Of a DNA stretch of 64,000 nt, positions 22,200 through 33,244 are shown one piece after another. The notes under the pieces were generated by a model that saw nothing but the letters and a program-made list of their open reading frames with translations, was not told the origin of the DNA and did no database searches. The position numbers and the translations under genes were made by a program. Source of the stretch: Priapulus caudatus (taxonomy: Eukaryota > Priapulida > Priapulimorpha > Priapulimorphida > Priapulidae); the NCBI RefSeq assembly GCF_000485595.1, contig NW_014577667.1, positions 83,546 to 147,545 of the forward strand, read 5' to 3'. The first letter of the stretch is position 1; the number at the start of each line of letters is the position of its first letter.

Positions 22200-22870
22200 C
22201 GATTCCATCCTGTAGTAGGATGCATCCTGTAGCTGATTCCTTTCTTTGGTAGGATGCATCCTGTAGCTGATTCCTTTCTTTGGTAGGATGCATCCTGTAG
22301 CTGATTCCTTTCTTTGGTAGGATGCATCCTGTAGCTGATGATGCTGCTGATCCCTTCTGTGGTAGCGATGCATCCTGGTAGCCTCTGATCTCTTGATCTG
22401 CGCAGGATTTATCCTGTAAGCAGATCCGCTTCCTGCTGGTAGCGCTAGGATGGCATCCTGTAGCTCTGATCCCTTAGCTGTGGCAGGCATGCATCCTGTC
22501 GCTGATCCCTTGCTGTGGCCCAAGAGTGCGATTCTGTAAGCCTGATCCCTTCCTGTGGTTAGGATGCATCCCTGTAGCTTGATCCTCTCTGTGGACATGG
22601 ATGCATCCTGTTAGCTGATCCTTCCTGTGGTTAGGATGCCCATCCTGGTACGTGAATCTCCTTCCTGTGCGTAGGATTGCATAGCTGATAGACTGATCCC
22701 TTTGCTGTGGCAGGATGCAGTCCTGTAGCTGAATCATTCTGTCCCTGCTGGCTAGGATGCCATTCCTGTTAGCTGATCCCTTCCTTGTGGTAGGATCGCA
22801 TCCTGATAGCTTATCCCTTCCTGTTGGTAGGTGCATCCTGTACTGATCCCTGCCCTGCCCGGCTAAGTGC
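22200..22870 (+). repeat. 34 bp minisatellite, insertion-rich copy
   Basis: Units begin GGATGCATCCTGTAGCTGAT and alternate with CCCTTCCTGTGGTA. The first four units (to about 22340) are clean, and the rest carry an extra base every ten or so positions compared with the array at 25850-26530. Confidence 0.9.
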
Positions 22871-23705
22871 GCTTCCGTAGTTAGACGCCTTCCGTGGTAG
22901 TCATTCGTTCCTGTGAGTCTTCTTTCTGCAAATGCCAGCAAACACCCTGCCCATGGCCTTATGTGGAAGCGCCCTTTTCCTTTCGTATTGCGGCTGCTCT
23001 TCTAATTCACGTGCGGATTACTATAGGCCAAGGCGGACTTCATTGTATCGGGTGAAGCTATTGCTAATCAGTCGCGTGTGAGATCTCGGGCGGTATCGTG
23101 TTGGCAGTTGCCGCTAGCGAATCGAGTGCTAATTCACGGTATATGGGCCGATCGATGCTGCTTTACTCGCGAACGAATCAAAATGATGAGCTCATCAATC
23201 GCAGGCCCGTTCTGTAGGCATATCTACCGGAATACAGGTTGAGTCCGTCGTGCAATTATTTCCACCAGTTTCACAGCCTAACCATATAACGCCGCTGCTT
23301 TCGCTACTGGTGTACATGACGATACTAGATGTAAAATATGTATGTGTAAGATGTACTGTCATATCGAGAATGTGTGATCTCGCGAAGTAGCGCCCTATGG
23401 GCTCTGTTGCCGCCTGCCTATTGAGCCACACTTCACCATCGTGGAAGTAAGGGCAAATGTTGGTCTTTCTGCTAACACGACCTCTCTTCGTTCCTACACG
23501 TATGTCACTGCAGCTATGCCGGGTGGCGACATCTTTTTCCCCCACATGGAGAGCTTCCCGGACCACAGCCAATTCAGCGCACTCCATGTCACCGACTCCT
23601 CGAAGCAACAATGTAAAATGGAATTACCCACTACGTCGCCCTAACCCGAACCCTAACACAAACTATACTCCAACCCAACATACTCTTATATATACCAAAC
23701 CATAT
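22870..23705 (+). repeat. Duplicated segment U, insertion-rich copy
   Basis: Aligns with 26530-27300 from TCTTTCTGCAAATG to GGGTCCGGTAGTAAGCGTAC, again with many extra bases. A 138-codon minus-strand frame within it is not conserved in the other copy and is rejected. Confidence 0.85.
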
Positions 23706-25848
23706 ATTACAAAACCACTATCTAATGGCTTGGGTCCGGTAGTAAGCGTACATGAAGTATATAGCGAGCGTACATAGTACTAGTGCTACTAGCGAAGCAC
23801 ACAGCTATACTAGCTAGATATATAGCGAGCGAGCGTAATATAGCTGAGTACTATAGCGAGCGCTACGATAGCTATATAGCGAGCGAGTGATATAGCTGAG
23901 TAGTATTACTAGCGGGAGTCGTACCATAGTTATAGCGAGGGATATATAGCTAGTACTTATAGTATAGCGAGCGATTACAATACGTATATAGCGAGCGAGT
24001 ATAATAGCTTAGTGCCTGCTGCAATCATCGAACTGAAACCTGCGCGTTTTACAAGGGACGGCCGTCCTGAGGTAAGCGAAACCACAACGCCAAACCCGGA
24101 GCGGCCCACCCGCAGCCGCGATCACGCTATGTGAGAAATGACCGAAGACCCCAGGCAGACCTGTCAGTGGGGCTCTCACAGGACGGCGTATACGAGTGTA
24201 CACTGAGTATATAAGCGAAGCGAGGTAATATAGCTAGTGTCATAAGCGAGGAGTATATAGCTAGTATATAGTAAGCGTACATAGTACTAGGTATATAAGC
24301 GAGCGATTTATATAGGTCGTATATAGCGAGCGTAATAGTATATAGCGAGGGAGTATAGTCAGTTAGTAGTATTACACGAGCCGATGATACGTATAGCTTA
24401 GTATAATAGCGAGGCTGTACATAGACTATAGCGGACGCCGAGGATATATAGTAGTAGTATAGCGACGTGTAAATCAGTATCATGTGAGTGAGCGAGATAG
24501 TATAGCTAGTGTATTAACGAGCGTACAATAGCTATATAGCGAGCGAGTATATAGCCTAGTATATAGTGAGCGTAACAGTAGGTATACTAGCAGAGGGAGT
24601 ATATAGCTAGTATATAGCCGAGCGGTAACATAGTATAACTAGCGAGGCGACGCTATATGAGCTTAAGTATTACTAACGGAGCGAGTACTATAGTAGTACT
24701 ATAGCGAGCGTCTAACTAGACTATAGCGAGGGAAGATATAGGAGCTAGTATATACGAGCTAGTAGTAAGCTAGTTAATAGCGAGTGTGACATAGTATATA
24801 GCCGAGCGGAGTATATAGCTCAGTATCATTACACGAGCGAGAACTATAGCTAGATATATAGCGAGGCGTAGCATAGTAGTATAGCCGACGGAGTAATATA
24901 GACTAGTAGCTTATAACGAAGTAGTATACTAGCGTAGTGTATTATAGCGAGCTGTACATAGTAGTATATCGAGCTAGCCTATAAGCTAGTATTAGCGAGC
25001 TGTACACTAGATATATAGCGAGCTAGTAGTATAGCAGTACTTATAGCGAGTGTACATAGTATAATAGCGAGGGAGTATATAGCTAGTATATAACAAGCGA
25101 GTACTATAGCTAGTTTATTGTAGCGGAGCGGTACATAGTGCATATTAGTGAGCTCAGTATATCAAGCGAGTGTACATAGTATATAGCGGAGCATAGTAGT
25201 TAGCAGTATAGTAGCGAGTTGTACATAGTATATAGCGAGCGAGTTTCATAGCTAGTAAATGATTAGCGAGCATACATAGTACAATAGGCGAGTACCATAG
25301 TATATAGCGAGTGAGTACTTATGCTAGCTAAGTATAGCGAGCGACATAGTACTATAGCGAGCGATACATGAGTAATATTAGCGAGCAGATACATGGTCGT
25401 ATAGCCGGGCGCACATAGCTCATACGCGAGCCGAGTACTATAACTAGTTACGTCTGGCTATAGCGAGCAATACATTCAGTAATATAGCGAGTGACTATAT
25501 TGAGGTAGTATATAGGCGGAGCCGTACATGTTAGATATATAGCGAGTGATTATAGCAAGCGTAACATACGTACTTCATAGCGAGTGAGTGTGATAGCAAG
25601 CCGCTAGACATGGAGTATTATAGCGAAGCGAGTAATATAAGCTACGTATATAGCGAGCGTACCACAGACGAGTATATAGCGAGTGCGTTACCATATAATA
25701 TGTAGCGAGACATACATGGTCTATAGCCGGCGCACATAGTCAATACAGCGAGCGGGGGGGGGACGTTAGTATACTAAGCTAGTAGTAGCGAGCGATACAT
25801 AGTAAGGTTAACGTAGCGAAAGCGACCGTAGGTAGCTTAGTATTATCA
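23705..25848 (+). repeat. TATAGCGAGC satellite, corrupted copy
   Basis: Same satellite as 27300-27925 and 36252-36790 (units such as AGTATATAGCGAGCGTACAT), with indels every few bases. It ends at a single N (25849). Contains a GC-rich non-satellite island at 24012-24195. Confidence 0.9.
24012..24195 (+). other. GC-rich island inside the satellite, possibly foreign
   Basis: About 180 bp with no satellite motif and much higher G+C. In one plus frame (24024-24134) it reads open, including the peptide ELKPARFTRDGRPEVSETTT, then a stop and a nearby ATG. The composition resembles high-GC bacterial or phage coding DNA; that origin is a guess. It may be a chimeric read fragment. Confidence 0.4.
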
Positions 25849-25849
25849 N

Positions 25850-26530
25850 CCTGTAGCTGATTCCTTTCTTTGGTAGGATGCATCCTGTAGCTGATGATGC
25901 TGCTGATCCCTTCCTGTGGTAGGATGCATCCTGTAGCTGATCTCTTGATCTGGCAGGATTTATCCTGTAGCTGATCCCTTCCTGTGGTAGCTAGGATGCA
26001 TCCTGTAGCTGATCCCTTGCTGTGGCAGGATGCATCCTGTAGCTGATCCCTTGCTGTGGCAAGATGCATTCTGTAGCTGATCCCTTCCTGTGGTAGGATG
26101 CATCCTGTAGCTGATCCCTTGCTGTGGCAGGATGCATCCTGTAGCTGATCCCTTCCTGTGGTAGGATGCATCCTGTAGCTGATCTCTTCCTGTGGTAGGA
26201 TGCATGCTGTAGCTGATCCCTTGCTGTGGCAGGATGCATCCTGTAGCTGATCTCTTCCTGTGGTAGGATGCATCCTGTAGCTGATCCCTTCCTGTGGTAG
26301 GATGCATCCTGTAGCTTATCCCTTCCTGTGGTAGGATGCATCCTGTAGCTGATCCCTTCCTGTGGTAGGATGCATCCTGTAGCTGACCCCTTCCTGTGAT
26401 AGGATGCATCCTGTAGCTGATCCCTTTCTGTGGTAGGATGCATCCTGTAGCTGATCCCTTCCTGTGGTAGGATGCATCCTGTAGCTTATTCCTTCCTGTG
26501 GTAGGATGCATCCTGTAGCTGATCCCTGCC
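25850..26530 (+). repeat. 34 bp minisatellite, clean copy
   Basis: About twenty units of 34 bp (GGATGCATCCTGTAGCTGAT then CCCTTCCTGTGGTA or CCCTTGCTGTGGCA). Because 34 is not a multiple of 3, three units make 34 codons, and overlapping minus-strand frames of 150-183 codons stay open. They are repeat artefacts. Confidence 0.95.
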
Positions 26531-27300
26531 TGCGGCTAATGCGCTTCCGTAGTAGACGCCTTCCTGTGGTAGTATTCTTCCTGTGAGTCTTCTTTCTGCA
26601 AATGCAGCAACACCTGCATGCCTGTGGAAGGCTCTTTCCTTCGTATTGCGGCTGCTTTCTATTCACGTGGATTATATAGCAAAGGCGGCTTAATTGTATC
26701 GGTAGCTAGCTATCAGTCGCTGTGAGTCTCGGCGGTCGTGTTGGCAGTTGCGCTAGCGAATCGATGCTAATTCACGGTATATGGGCGATCGATGGTGCTT
26801 TACTCGCGAACGAATCAATGAGAGCTCATCAATCGAGGCGTTCTGTGGATATCTACCGAAAAGGTAGTCCGTCGTGCAATTATCCACCAGTTTCACAAGC
26901 TAACCATATAACGCCGTGCTATTCGCTACTGTGTAATGAGTATAAGATGTAAAATATGTATGTGTAAGATGTACTGTCTATGAGTATGTGTGATCTGCGA
27001 AGTAGGCCCTATGTCTCTGCGCCTGCCTATGAGCACACTTCACCATCGTGGAAGTAAGGCAATGTTGTCTCTCTGCTAACTTGACTCTCTTCGTTCTACA
27101 GTATTCCTGCAGCTATGCGGGTGGCGAAATTTTTTTCCCCACGAGTGTTCCGGGCCACAGCCAATCAGAGCACTCCATTCACTCGACTTCCTCAGCAACA
27201 ATGTAAAATGAATACCCACTATCCTTACCCGAAAAACTATAATCCAACCATATATATATATACAAACCATATATTACAAAACACTATCTATGGTGGGTCC
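26530..27300 (+). repeat. Duplicated segment U, cleaner copy
   Basis: Second copy of 22870-23705, shorter by loss of single bases. It links the minisatellite to the TATAGCGAGC satellite in the same order as the first copy, so the whole block is a tandem duplication or an assembly duplicate. Confidence 0.85.
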
Positions 27301-27925
27301 GGTAGTAAGCGTACATAGTATATAGCGAGCGTACATAGTACTAGTGTATAGCGAGCAAGTATATAGCTAGTATATAGCGAGCGAGTATATAGCTAGTATA
27401 TAGCGAGCGTACATAGTATATAGCGAGCGAGTATATAGCTAGTATTATATATAGCGAGCGTACATAGTATATAGCGAGCGAGTATATAGCTAGTAGTATA
27501 TAGCGAGTGTACATAGTATATAGCGAGCGAGTATATAGCTAGTATTATATATAGCGAGCGTACATAGTATATAGCAAGCGTACATAGTATATAGCTAGCG
27601 TACATAGTATATAGCAAGCGAGTATATAGCTAGAATATAGCGAGCGAGTATATAGCTAGTATATAGCGAGCGAGTTTATAGCTAGTATATAGCGAGCGTA
27701 CATAGTATATAGCGAGCGAGTATATAGCTAGTATATAGCGAGTGTACATAGTATATAGCGAGCGAGTATATAGCTAGTATATAGCGAGCGAGTTTATAGC
27801 TAGTATATAGTAAGCGTACATAGTATATAGCGAGCGTACATAGTACTAGTATATAGCGAGCGAGTATATAGCTAGTATATAGCGAGCGTACACAGTATAT
27901 AGCGGGCGAGTATATAGTTGACTCT
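27300..27925 (+). repeat. TATAGCGAGC satellite, clean copy 1
   Basis: Near-uniform units built from TATAGCGAGCG, TACATAG and AGTATATAGCTAG. It stops just before the left LTR at 27935. Confidence 0.95.
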
Positions 27926-27934
27926 CTCGAGCAG

Positions 27935-28546
27935 TGTAATAATGATTCTCTTACTATCATGTTACCCGTGATCGTCTAGGGTTCTGCGCATATTATTAAG
28001 ATCATGACCGCTGTACACAATCTTACAAGAGGCACCTCACACTGATTACGTAGTTTAAGCACATGCATGCTTTACTGTTATCGATAACGTATACATCAGA
28101 GAGGATTGTGGCCTCCTTAACCGGAGGCTGAACATTATACAGAATAGGTACGCCGTCATAACAACATAAACTTACATTATCAGTGGCCGTTTGCTCGAAC
28201 TAGCCGATGAACAACAGTACTAATTATAAGTCTAACGTATCGTCTCAATCACAAATACGGCAGAGAGGCGGTCAAGCCCGCAGGGCTGCGTGAACAAAGG
28301 CTATATACGCCGTGCTATAACTATTGTTTTTAGGTTATGGGCACGGGTGGCGTGGGTAGCCTCTCTCATTGCGGCACGACGTACGGGGTCAGTCTGCGTG
28401 CCACGCTGCCAAAGGCTTGCCCTGTAGCGGACTACCGTTGGTTATTCACGCCCAATTAATACAATTTCTGCTTCTTTAAAGATCGTTACGCGGTCTGGCC
28501 CGGGCCCCGCGCCCGGTTTATCTCCTCTCTTTATTTCTGTATTACA
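27935..28546 (-). repeat. 3' LTR (minus-strand orientation)
   Basis: 612 bp. It has many single-base differences and insertions relative to the other LTR. Near 28458-28540 the internal block lies in the opposite orientation to its counterpart. Confidence 0.8.
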
Positions 28547-28882
28547 ACTTCCCTTAGCATATGACTAGTTGGGAAGCCGTACTATTGGCGGCGAACAAAC
28601 TCTGTTAACGTTGGGATGCTGCTTTTAATACGTATATTTTTTAACTTTTTTTTGTAAACCAGCGGAAAGACTAAATATCTGTGCATCTAAAACTTTACTC
28701 TTCTCTATTATCTCATTCTTCCTTGTTTTGCCTTCTTTATGGCTATGCATACTATTTCCAATTTTTAATTTGTTTTATTAAAACACCTCACCTACTTTAC
28801 TTAACTAAACTAAAGATAAATTCTTTAACTAACAATGGATTTTTATTTTTAACTTATCCTTCTATTAAACATGTATTTTCTG

Positions 28883-29320
28883 TTATATAATATGAAAATC
28901 CACGAAGTCGCCGTCTCCCCCTCGTGGTCGTTGGTGTGGGGTCGTGTCGTCGCTGGGTGGTCGTAAGTCTCCGTGGTTCGTCGTCAGGATAGCTCGTGTG
29001 CAACTGGCGGTGCTCCATGGCTTTCGGGTCAGTTGTAAAGTCCTCCGTCTCGTCGTCGTTGTCCCTGCTGGCGTCGCGGTCGTCGTTGTGGTTGTCGTCG
29101 TGGCGGTCCGCACGACCGTGCGGGAGGGTAAAACTGACTCGCCAGAATCGGCTCGTGCGTCGGGTCTCCTTGTGAGCTCGGCACCTGGTTGGTGGCAGAG
29201 CTTACGTACTGTCGATATGACGTGGTTCGCTCGATGTCGGCTATTGTCCCACCGATATCTGTCTTTCTTTGCACCCTACCATCATCAATTGCTGGTATAG
29301 TGACTGCAGGTCTCAACAAA
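28883..29320 (-). pseudogene. GTC/GAC-rich interior remnant of the LTR element
   Basis: On the minus strand, frames alternate between a Pro/Arg-rich and an Asp/Asn/Thr-rich reading across a GAC-ACC trinucleotide-biased stretch. No motif is diagnostic of gag or pol. It may be decayed coding sequence or a simple repeat. Confidence 0.3.
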
Positions 29321-30480
29321 GGATAGTGTTAACGTAACATAGTAATACAACGGTGATTAGTGGCAACTTGACTAAGGCGTGCTTAAGCAACAATAAACAA
29401 TGCATTTAAAAGTATGTGAGTTAAGTGCGTCGTACAAATTTGTGCTAAACATGGTGAAACATACCGTGTAATAGTGAATACATATAGTCCAGTTACGGTG
29501 AATCATACAGTGTACTACATGGTGCTGGGATACAAACCATGTGTTTGTTATACCTAAGTGAACACAATACAGCGCACGTACACATTGTTCTTATACATTA
29601 CGGTGTATTCTGTCTGCAGACTTCTTCTTAGCGATACTCTAGTTTCCTCGTCATTTTATCGTATTATCGGCCTCGCAATAAGCAACCTCGAGTTTACTCT
29701 ATCATCATCAATCATTTCATCATCAATCGTGGCGGAAGGAAAATAGGGGTTCGCGGGGTTGGAGATGGGCTGTAAACCCGCTTGAAAGGTGGGCTTACAA
29801 TGTTGTTGGGTGACATAGGATAATGACACTGAAAGACAACATTGTCGTATACGCTCGCTCAGACCCACATCGAAGTTGAGCCCACTCCCCCTTGCTCTGC
29901 GCATACACCCTTGATAAAGAACGCAAGGAGTTATTAGAGCTTTGTTTGGCTTGAACTATCTATCAACTGGTCTATATTTAGCAGTGACGCCGTTAATGAA
30001 ACAAGTTATCCCCTTAGTTGTGGGTGGATACCGTTCATCTGGCCTCGGGCTCGTCACTGTGTGCCATCGTCATGGCTCTCCTTAATGTGTCGGCATGGTT
30101 GTCAATAATGCCCCAGGATCGCGATTCCTGTTGGCATCATTGTGTGTGCCTCTGTCGCTGCTTCCTGCCTACTCGCACAGTCCTTGATCAGAGGTGTCCG
30201 AGTGGAGGCCCGGACGTAATGATTACTGCAATCGGCATTGCGCTGGTACTAACCTTGCTACGGTACGAGCATCGCTATCACATAGTTACTTTCAGATGAA
30301 GCCTGTTTGTCGCTGGTGGCATGGCTTCATCCCCTGAATCCGAATCGTCACTGGATGTGGAAGCTCCGCTCACCGTTAGATAGGCATAGCTTTGCTGCCG
30401 CAGTGGTTTGCTTCCTGTAGCCTTTGCCGTTGCACTCCCTAGTGTGGCTTCGCTGCTTGGCTTCAGTAATGGATTCAGTT
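29321..30480. other. LTR-element interior, nothing recognised
   Basis: No open frame above about 93 codons and no retroviral-type motif. Confidence 0.5.
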
Positions 30481-30486
30481 ATGGCN

Positions 30487-31035
30487 TTTGTGGCTTCATC
30501 TCATCATCTTATCATATCATATCATCTTCTCATTCTATTATCATATCATGTTATCATATCATCATAAACATTTGTGGCTTCATCTTATCATTTTATCATA
30601 TCATATCATCTTCCCATTCTATCATCCTATCATGTTATCATATCATCATCATAGCATTTGTGGCTTCATCTTATCATTTTATCATATCATATCATCTTCT
30701 CATTCTATTATCATATCATGTTATCATATCATCATCATAGCATTTGTGGCTTCATCTTATCATTTTATCAGTATATCATAGCCTCTTGTCATTATCATAT
30801 CATATCATTATCATTATCATTATCGTATCATTATAATCTTATCATCTTATCATCTTATCATCATATCATCTTATTATCATATCATATTATCATCATATCA
30901 TCTTATTATCATATCATCTTATCATCTTATCTTCATATCATCATATCATCTTATTATCATATCATCATATCATCATATCATCTTATCATCATCTCATCAT
31001 ATCATTATCATCTCATTATCATTATCATTATCACC
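30487..31035 (+). repeat. TATCAT satellite inside the LTR element
   Basis: Degenerate ATCAT/TATCAT repeats. The first third has a higher-order unit of about 85-90 bp starting GCATTTGTGGCTTCATCTTA, repeated about four times. A single N sits at its left edge (30486). Serine/Ile/His frames through it are artefacts. Confidence 0.9.
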
Positions 31036-31593
31036 ATGCGAGGTAACATGGGGTCGCAGGGTCACACGCAATCTGGCTAGCCTTGCTGCACTGCGCGCGA
31101 GCTCGTTAATTAAACGATGCATTGTCCATTCCAACCGCTTCCATTGAGCTGTCACAGACTGGTTCTGCTTGTGCGCTGACCGACCACACAATAGGGTGGA
31201 AATTTGCAGCTTGCATAATGGCGTGAGATGGCCTCGAAATGGCGGCCGCGGAATGGTACGTTTGGCGTGTTGACCAAAGACGGGTGCGGAATTGGTGCGT
31301 GACCAGCGTGGCAGAGATGGTGACAGTGGTGGTGGTGGGCCTAGCGGCTTAGGTTGAGGGTTGAACAAAGGAATAACGGTACGCATATATTCCGGGTAGG
31401 GCCCAGGTGGTACGACGTATAGACAATGCTCTTTGTTCCCGAGCATTAGTTGGTTGGGGCCAATGTTAGCGTGCGTAATACGTAGGCAGTGGCGTGGTGA
31501 GTAACATAAATAAAGGCTTGATACCCACGATATCATATAGCATACGGCATACGCTCGGCCAAAATATGCATGAGCAATCGCATGAGAAAACAC
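30997..31593 (-). CDS. Possible gag-like frame of the LTR element
   Basis: 198 codons downstream of the 5' LTR and primer-site candidate on the element's coding strand. The central part has Pro-rich sequence (NPQPKPLGPPPPLSPSLP) followed by basic, helical-looking sequence (LINELARSAARLARLRV). The last dozen codons run into the TATCAT repeat and are not meaningful. Position, strand and a proline-rich, basic composition fit a structural (gag) remnant, but no zinc knuckle or capsid motif is visible. Confidence 0.3.
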   Translation of the reverse strand: MFSHAIAHAYFGRAYAVCYMISWVSSLYLCYSPRHCLRITHANIGPNQLMLGNKEHCLYVVPPGPYPEYMRTVIPLFNPQPKPLGPPPPLSPSLPRWSRTNSAPVFGQHAKRTIPRPPFRGHLTPLCKLQISTLLCGRSAHKQNQSVTAQWKRLEWTMHRLINELARSAARLARLRVTLRPHVTSHGDNDNDNEMIMI

Positions 31594-32016
31594 AGAAATA
31601 TGCAGACACTATACCTCCGTAGCTATTTATAAGAACGACGATGTACTTACAACATGATGCGACGATAGTAGTGAACAAGCTGTCGATCTGCTGAGACTGT
31701 ACAGGTCGGGTACGTTCCTTGAGTGTGTCGATGGATATCTCAAGACAAAGTCACATGGGTTAGCACTGACATATAACAGATAAAACAATTCTGAACAGTT
31801 ACGAAGTTCATTTAGTAACATACGCGCTGAGCACCTAGTACCATTGTAATGCGTACAACGATGGTGGTAGTGATATAAGTGACTTCGAATCGTGCGCTCT
31901 CGTCACTGCAGCTCGTCGACTCACAATCTCAAAGAAAACACATTTTTAATACATAAAATACAGCACATAATTCATGCTACAACGATATATCGATACGCAG
32001 TGGTCACGTGCACCAA

Positions 32017-32560
32017 TGTAATAATGATTCTCTTACTATCATGTTAGCCGTGATCGTCTAGGGTTCTGCGCATATTATTAAGATATACCGCTGTACACAT
32101 CTTACAAAGCACTCAACACTGATGTACGTAGTTTAAGCACAAGCATCTTTACTGGTTATGATAACGTATACATAGAAGGTGTGCCCCTGTACGGAGCTGA
32201 AACATATACAGATAGGTACGCGTCATACAACATAAACTTACATATCAGGCGTTTGCTCGAACTAGCCGTGAACGCAACAGTACTACTATACGTCTACGTA
32301 TCGTCTGAATCGCAAATAGCAGAGAGCGGTCAGCACGCCGGGCTGCGTGAACAAAGGCTATATACGCCGTGCTAATCTATTGTTTTAGGTTATGGGCACG
32401 GTGCGTGGGTAGCTCTCTCATTGGCGGCCACGTACGGGGTCAGCTGCGTGTCCACGCCAAAGGCTTGCCCTGTACGCGGACTACCGTTGGTTAGAGAGGA
32501 GATAACGGTAACGATAAAGAAGGCAGAAATAGTATAATGGCGTAATATTTCTGTATTACA
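32017..32560 (-). repeat. 5' LTR (minus-strand orientation)
   Basis: 544 bp. Shares the whole order of the other LTR (GTAGTTTAAGCACA, AACAAAGGCTATATACGCC, CGGACTACCGTTGGTTA) and ends TTTCTGTATTACA. Confidence 0.8.
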
Positions 32561-32827
32561 GCAGTATGCCGGTGCGTACGGCTGCGTCTTGGCGTTGCTC
32601 CATTCCAACTGAGTTTTGGCAGTCGATGTGGCCATTATCTGTGCCCACATCGTGCTGATTCAACGTATAAGTGTGCGTAGCTGAGCTGATTCAATGCTTG
32701 AGGATTGTTAGATGCGAGGATCAAGCATATAATGGTTTTTTTTCCCGTGCATTGACTCACAATAGCAAGATGGCAGCTTACAGCATCAAACATAAACATT
32801 GCTGTTAGGACTGCCATCTATTGGCAT

Positions 32828-33244
32828 TTGCTGATCAAACCTGAAATGAAGCTAACTGGAGTGCAACGATTGGTGATTTTAGGCGCATTTGTTGCCATAT
32901 GCCGTCAGGCCTTGATGCCTACGGTGGCCCAGAGGGACAAAACACAGCCAGCAGTTCCATCTGCCACTTCTGCTCTAGGTGCCATTAATGCACTCCTGAG
33001 GCGGGGACGGATTGCTCAGCTTTCCAGCCGGCGGTACATTATCCACCGTTCGGTATGGCTGGCTGTATTGCTCATCTTGCTGGCTGGAGACGTGGCACAC
33101 AACCCTGGACCTGTGGCAGTCTACCCAGGACCTCCCCCATCTACACCACCTCATCACCTCTTTGATGGACCAAAAAAAGGCATCACCATGGTCCACTGGA
33201 ACGTCCAGTCGTTGTATGGGAAAATGTCAGAGCTTCGAGTGTAG
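32828..33244 (+). pseudogene. LINE ORF2 N-terminus with 2A-like motif and endonuclease start
   Basis: 138 codons. A hydrophobic segment near residues 75-86 (SVWLAVLLILLA) leads directly into GDVAHNPGP (residues 87-95; 33086-33112), which matches the 2A-like consensus except that the usual Glu is Ala. A Pro-rich linker and the first endonuclease motif (VHWNVQSL, residues 122-129) follow. An in-frame TAG at 33242 stops translation, and the same frame continues as the endonuclease at 33260. 2A-like sequences that cause ribosome skipping or act as signal peptides are known from related LINE groups. Confidence 0.8.

Larger units (their letters stand above)
27935..32560 (-). mobile_element. Non-autonomous LTR retrotransposon
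   Basis: Direct repeats 27935-28546 and 32017-32560 both start TGTAATAATGATTC and end TATTACA, giving the inverted TGTAATA/TATTACA termini typical of LTRs. The flanks carry a 4 bp duplication GCAG (27931-27934, 32561-32564). Read on the minus strand, TTGGTGCACGTGACC directly follows the 5' LTR as a primer-binding-site candidate, and AAGGGAAG precedes the 3' LTR as a polypurine tract. The 3.5 kb interior has no recognisable reverse transcriptase, integrase or protease. A Gypsy or BEL-like parent would fit a 4 bp duplication, but this is inference. Confidence 0.8.

Noticed and set aside
23195-23611. 138-codon minus-strand frame
   Set aside because: Not kept open in the duplicate copy at 26800-27200, and in the insertion-rich version of the block.
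22200-26530. 34 bp repeats as a CRISPR array
   Set aside because: Units are contiguous with no unique spacers, and the sequence is eukaryotic.
30181-30215. tRNA-like box A (TGTCCGAGTGG)
   Set aside because: No matching box B and no cloverleaf within 100 bases.
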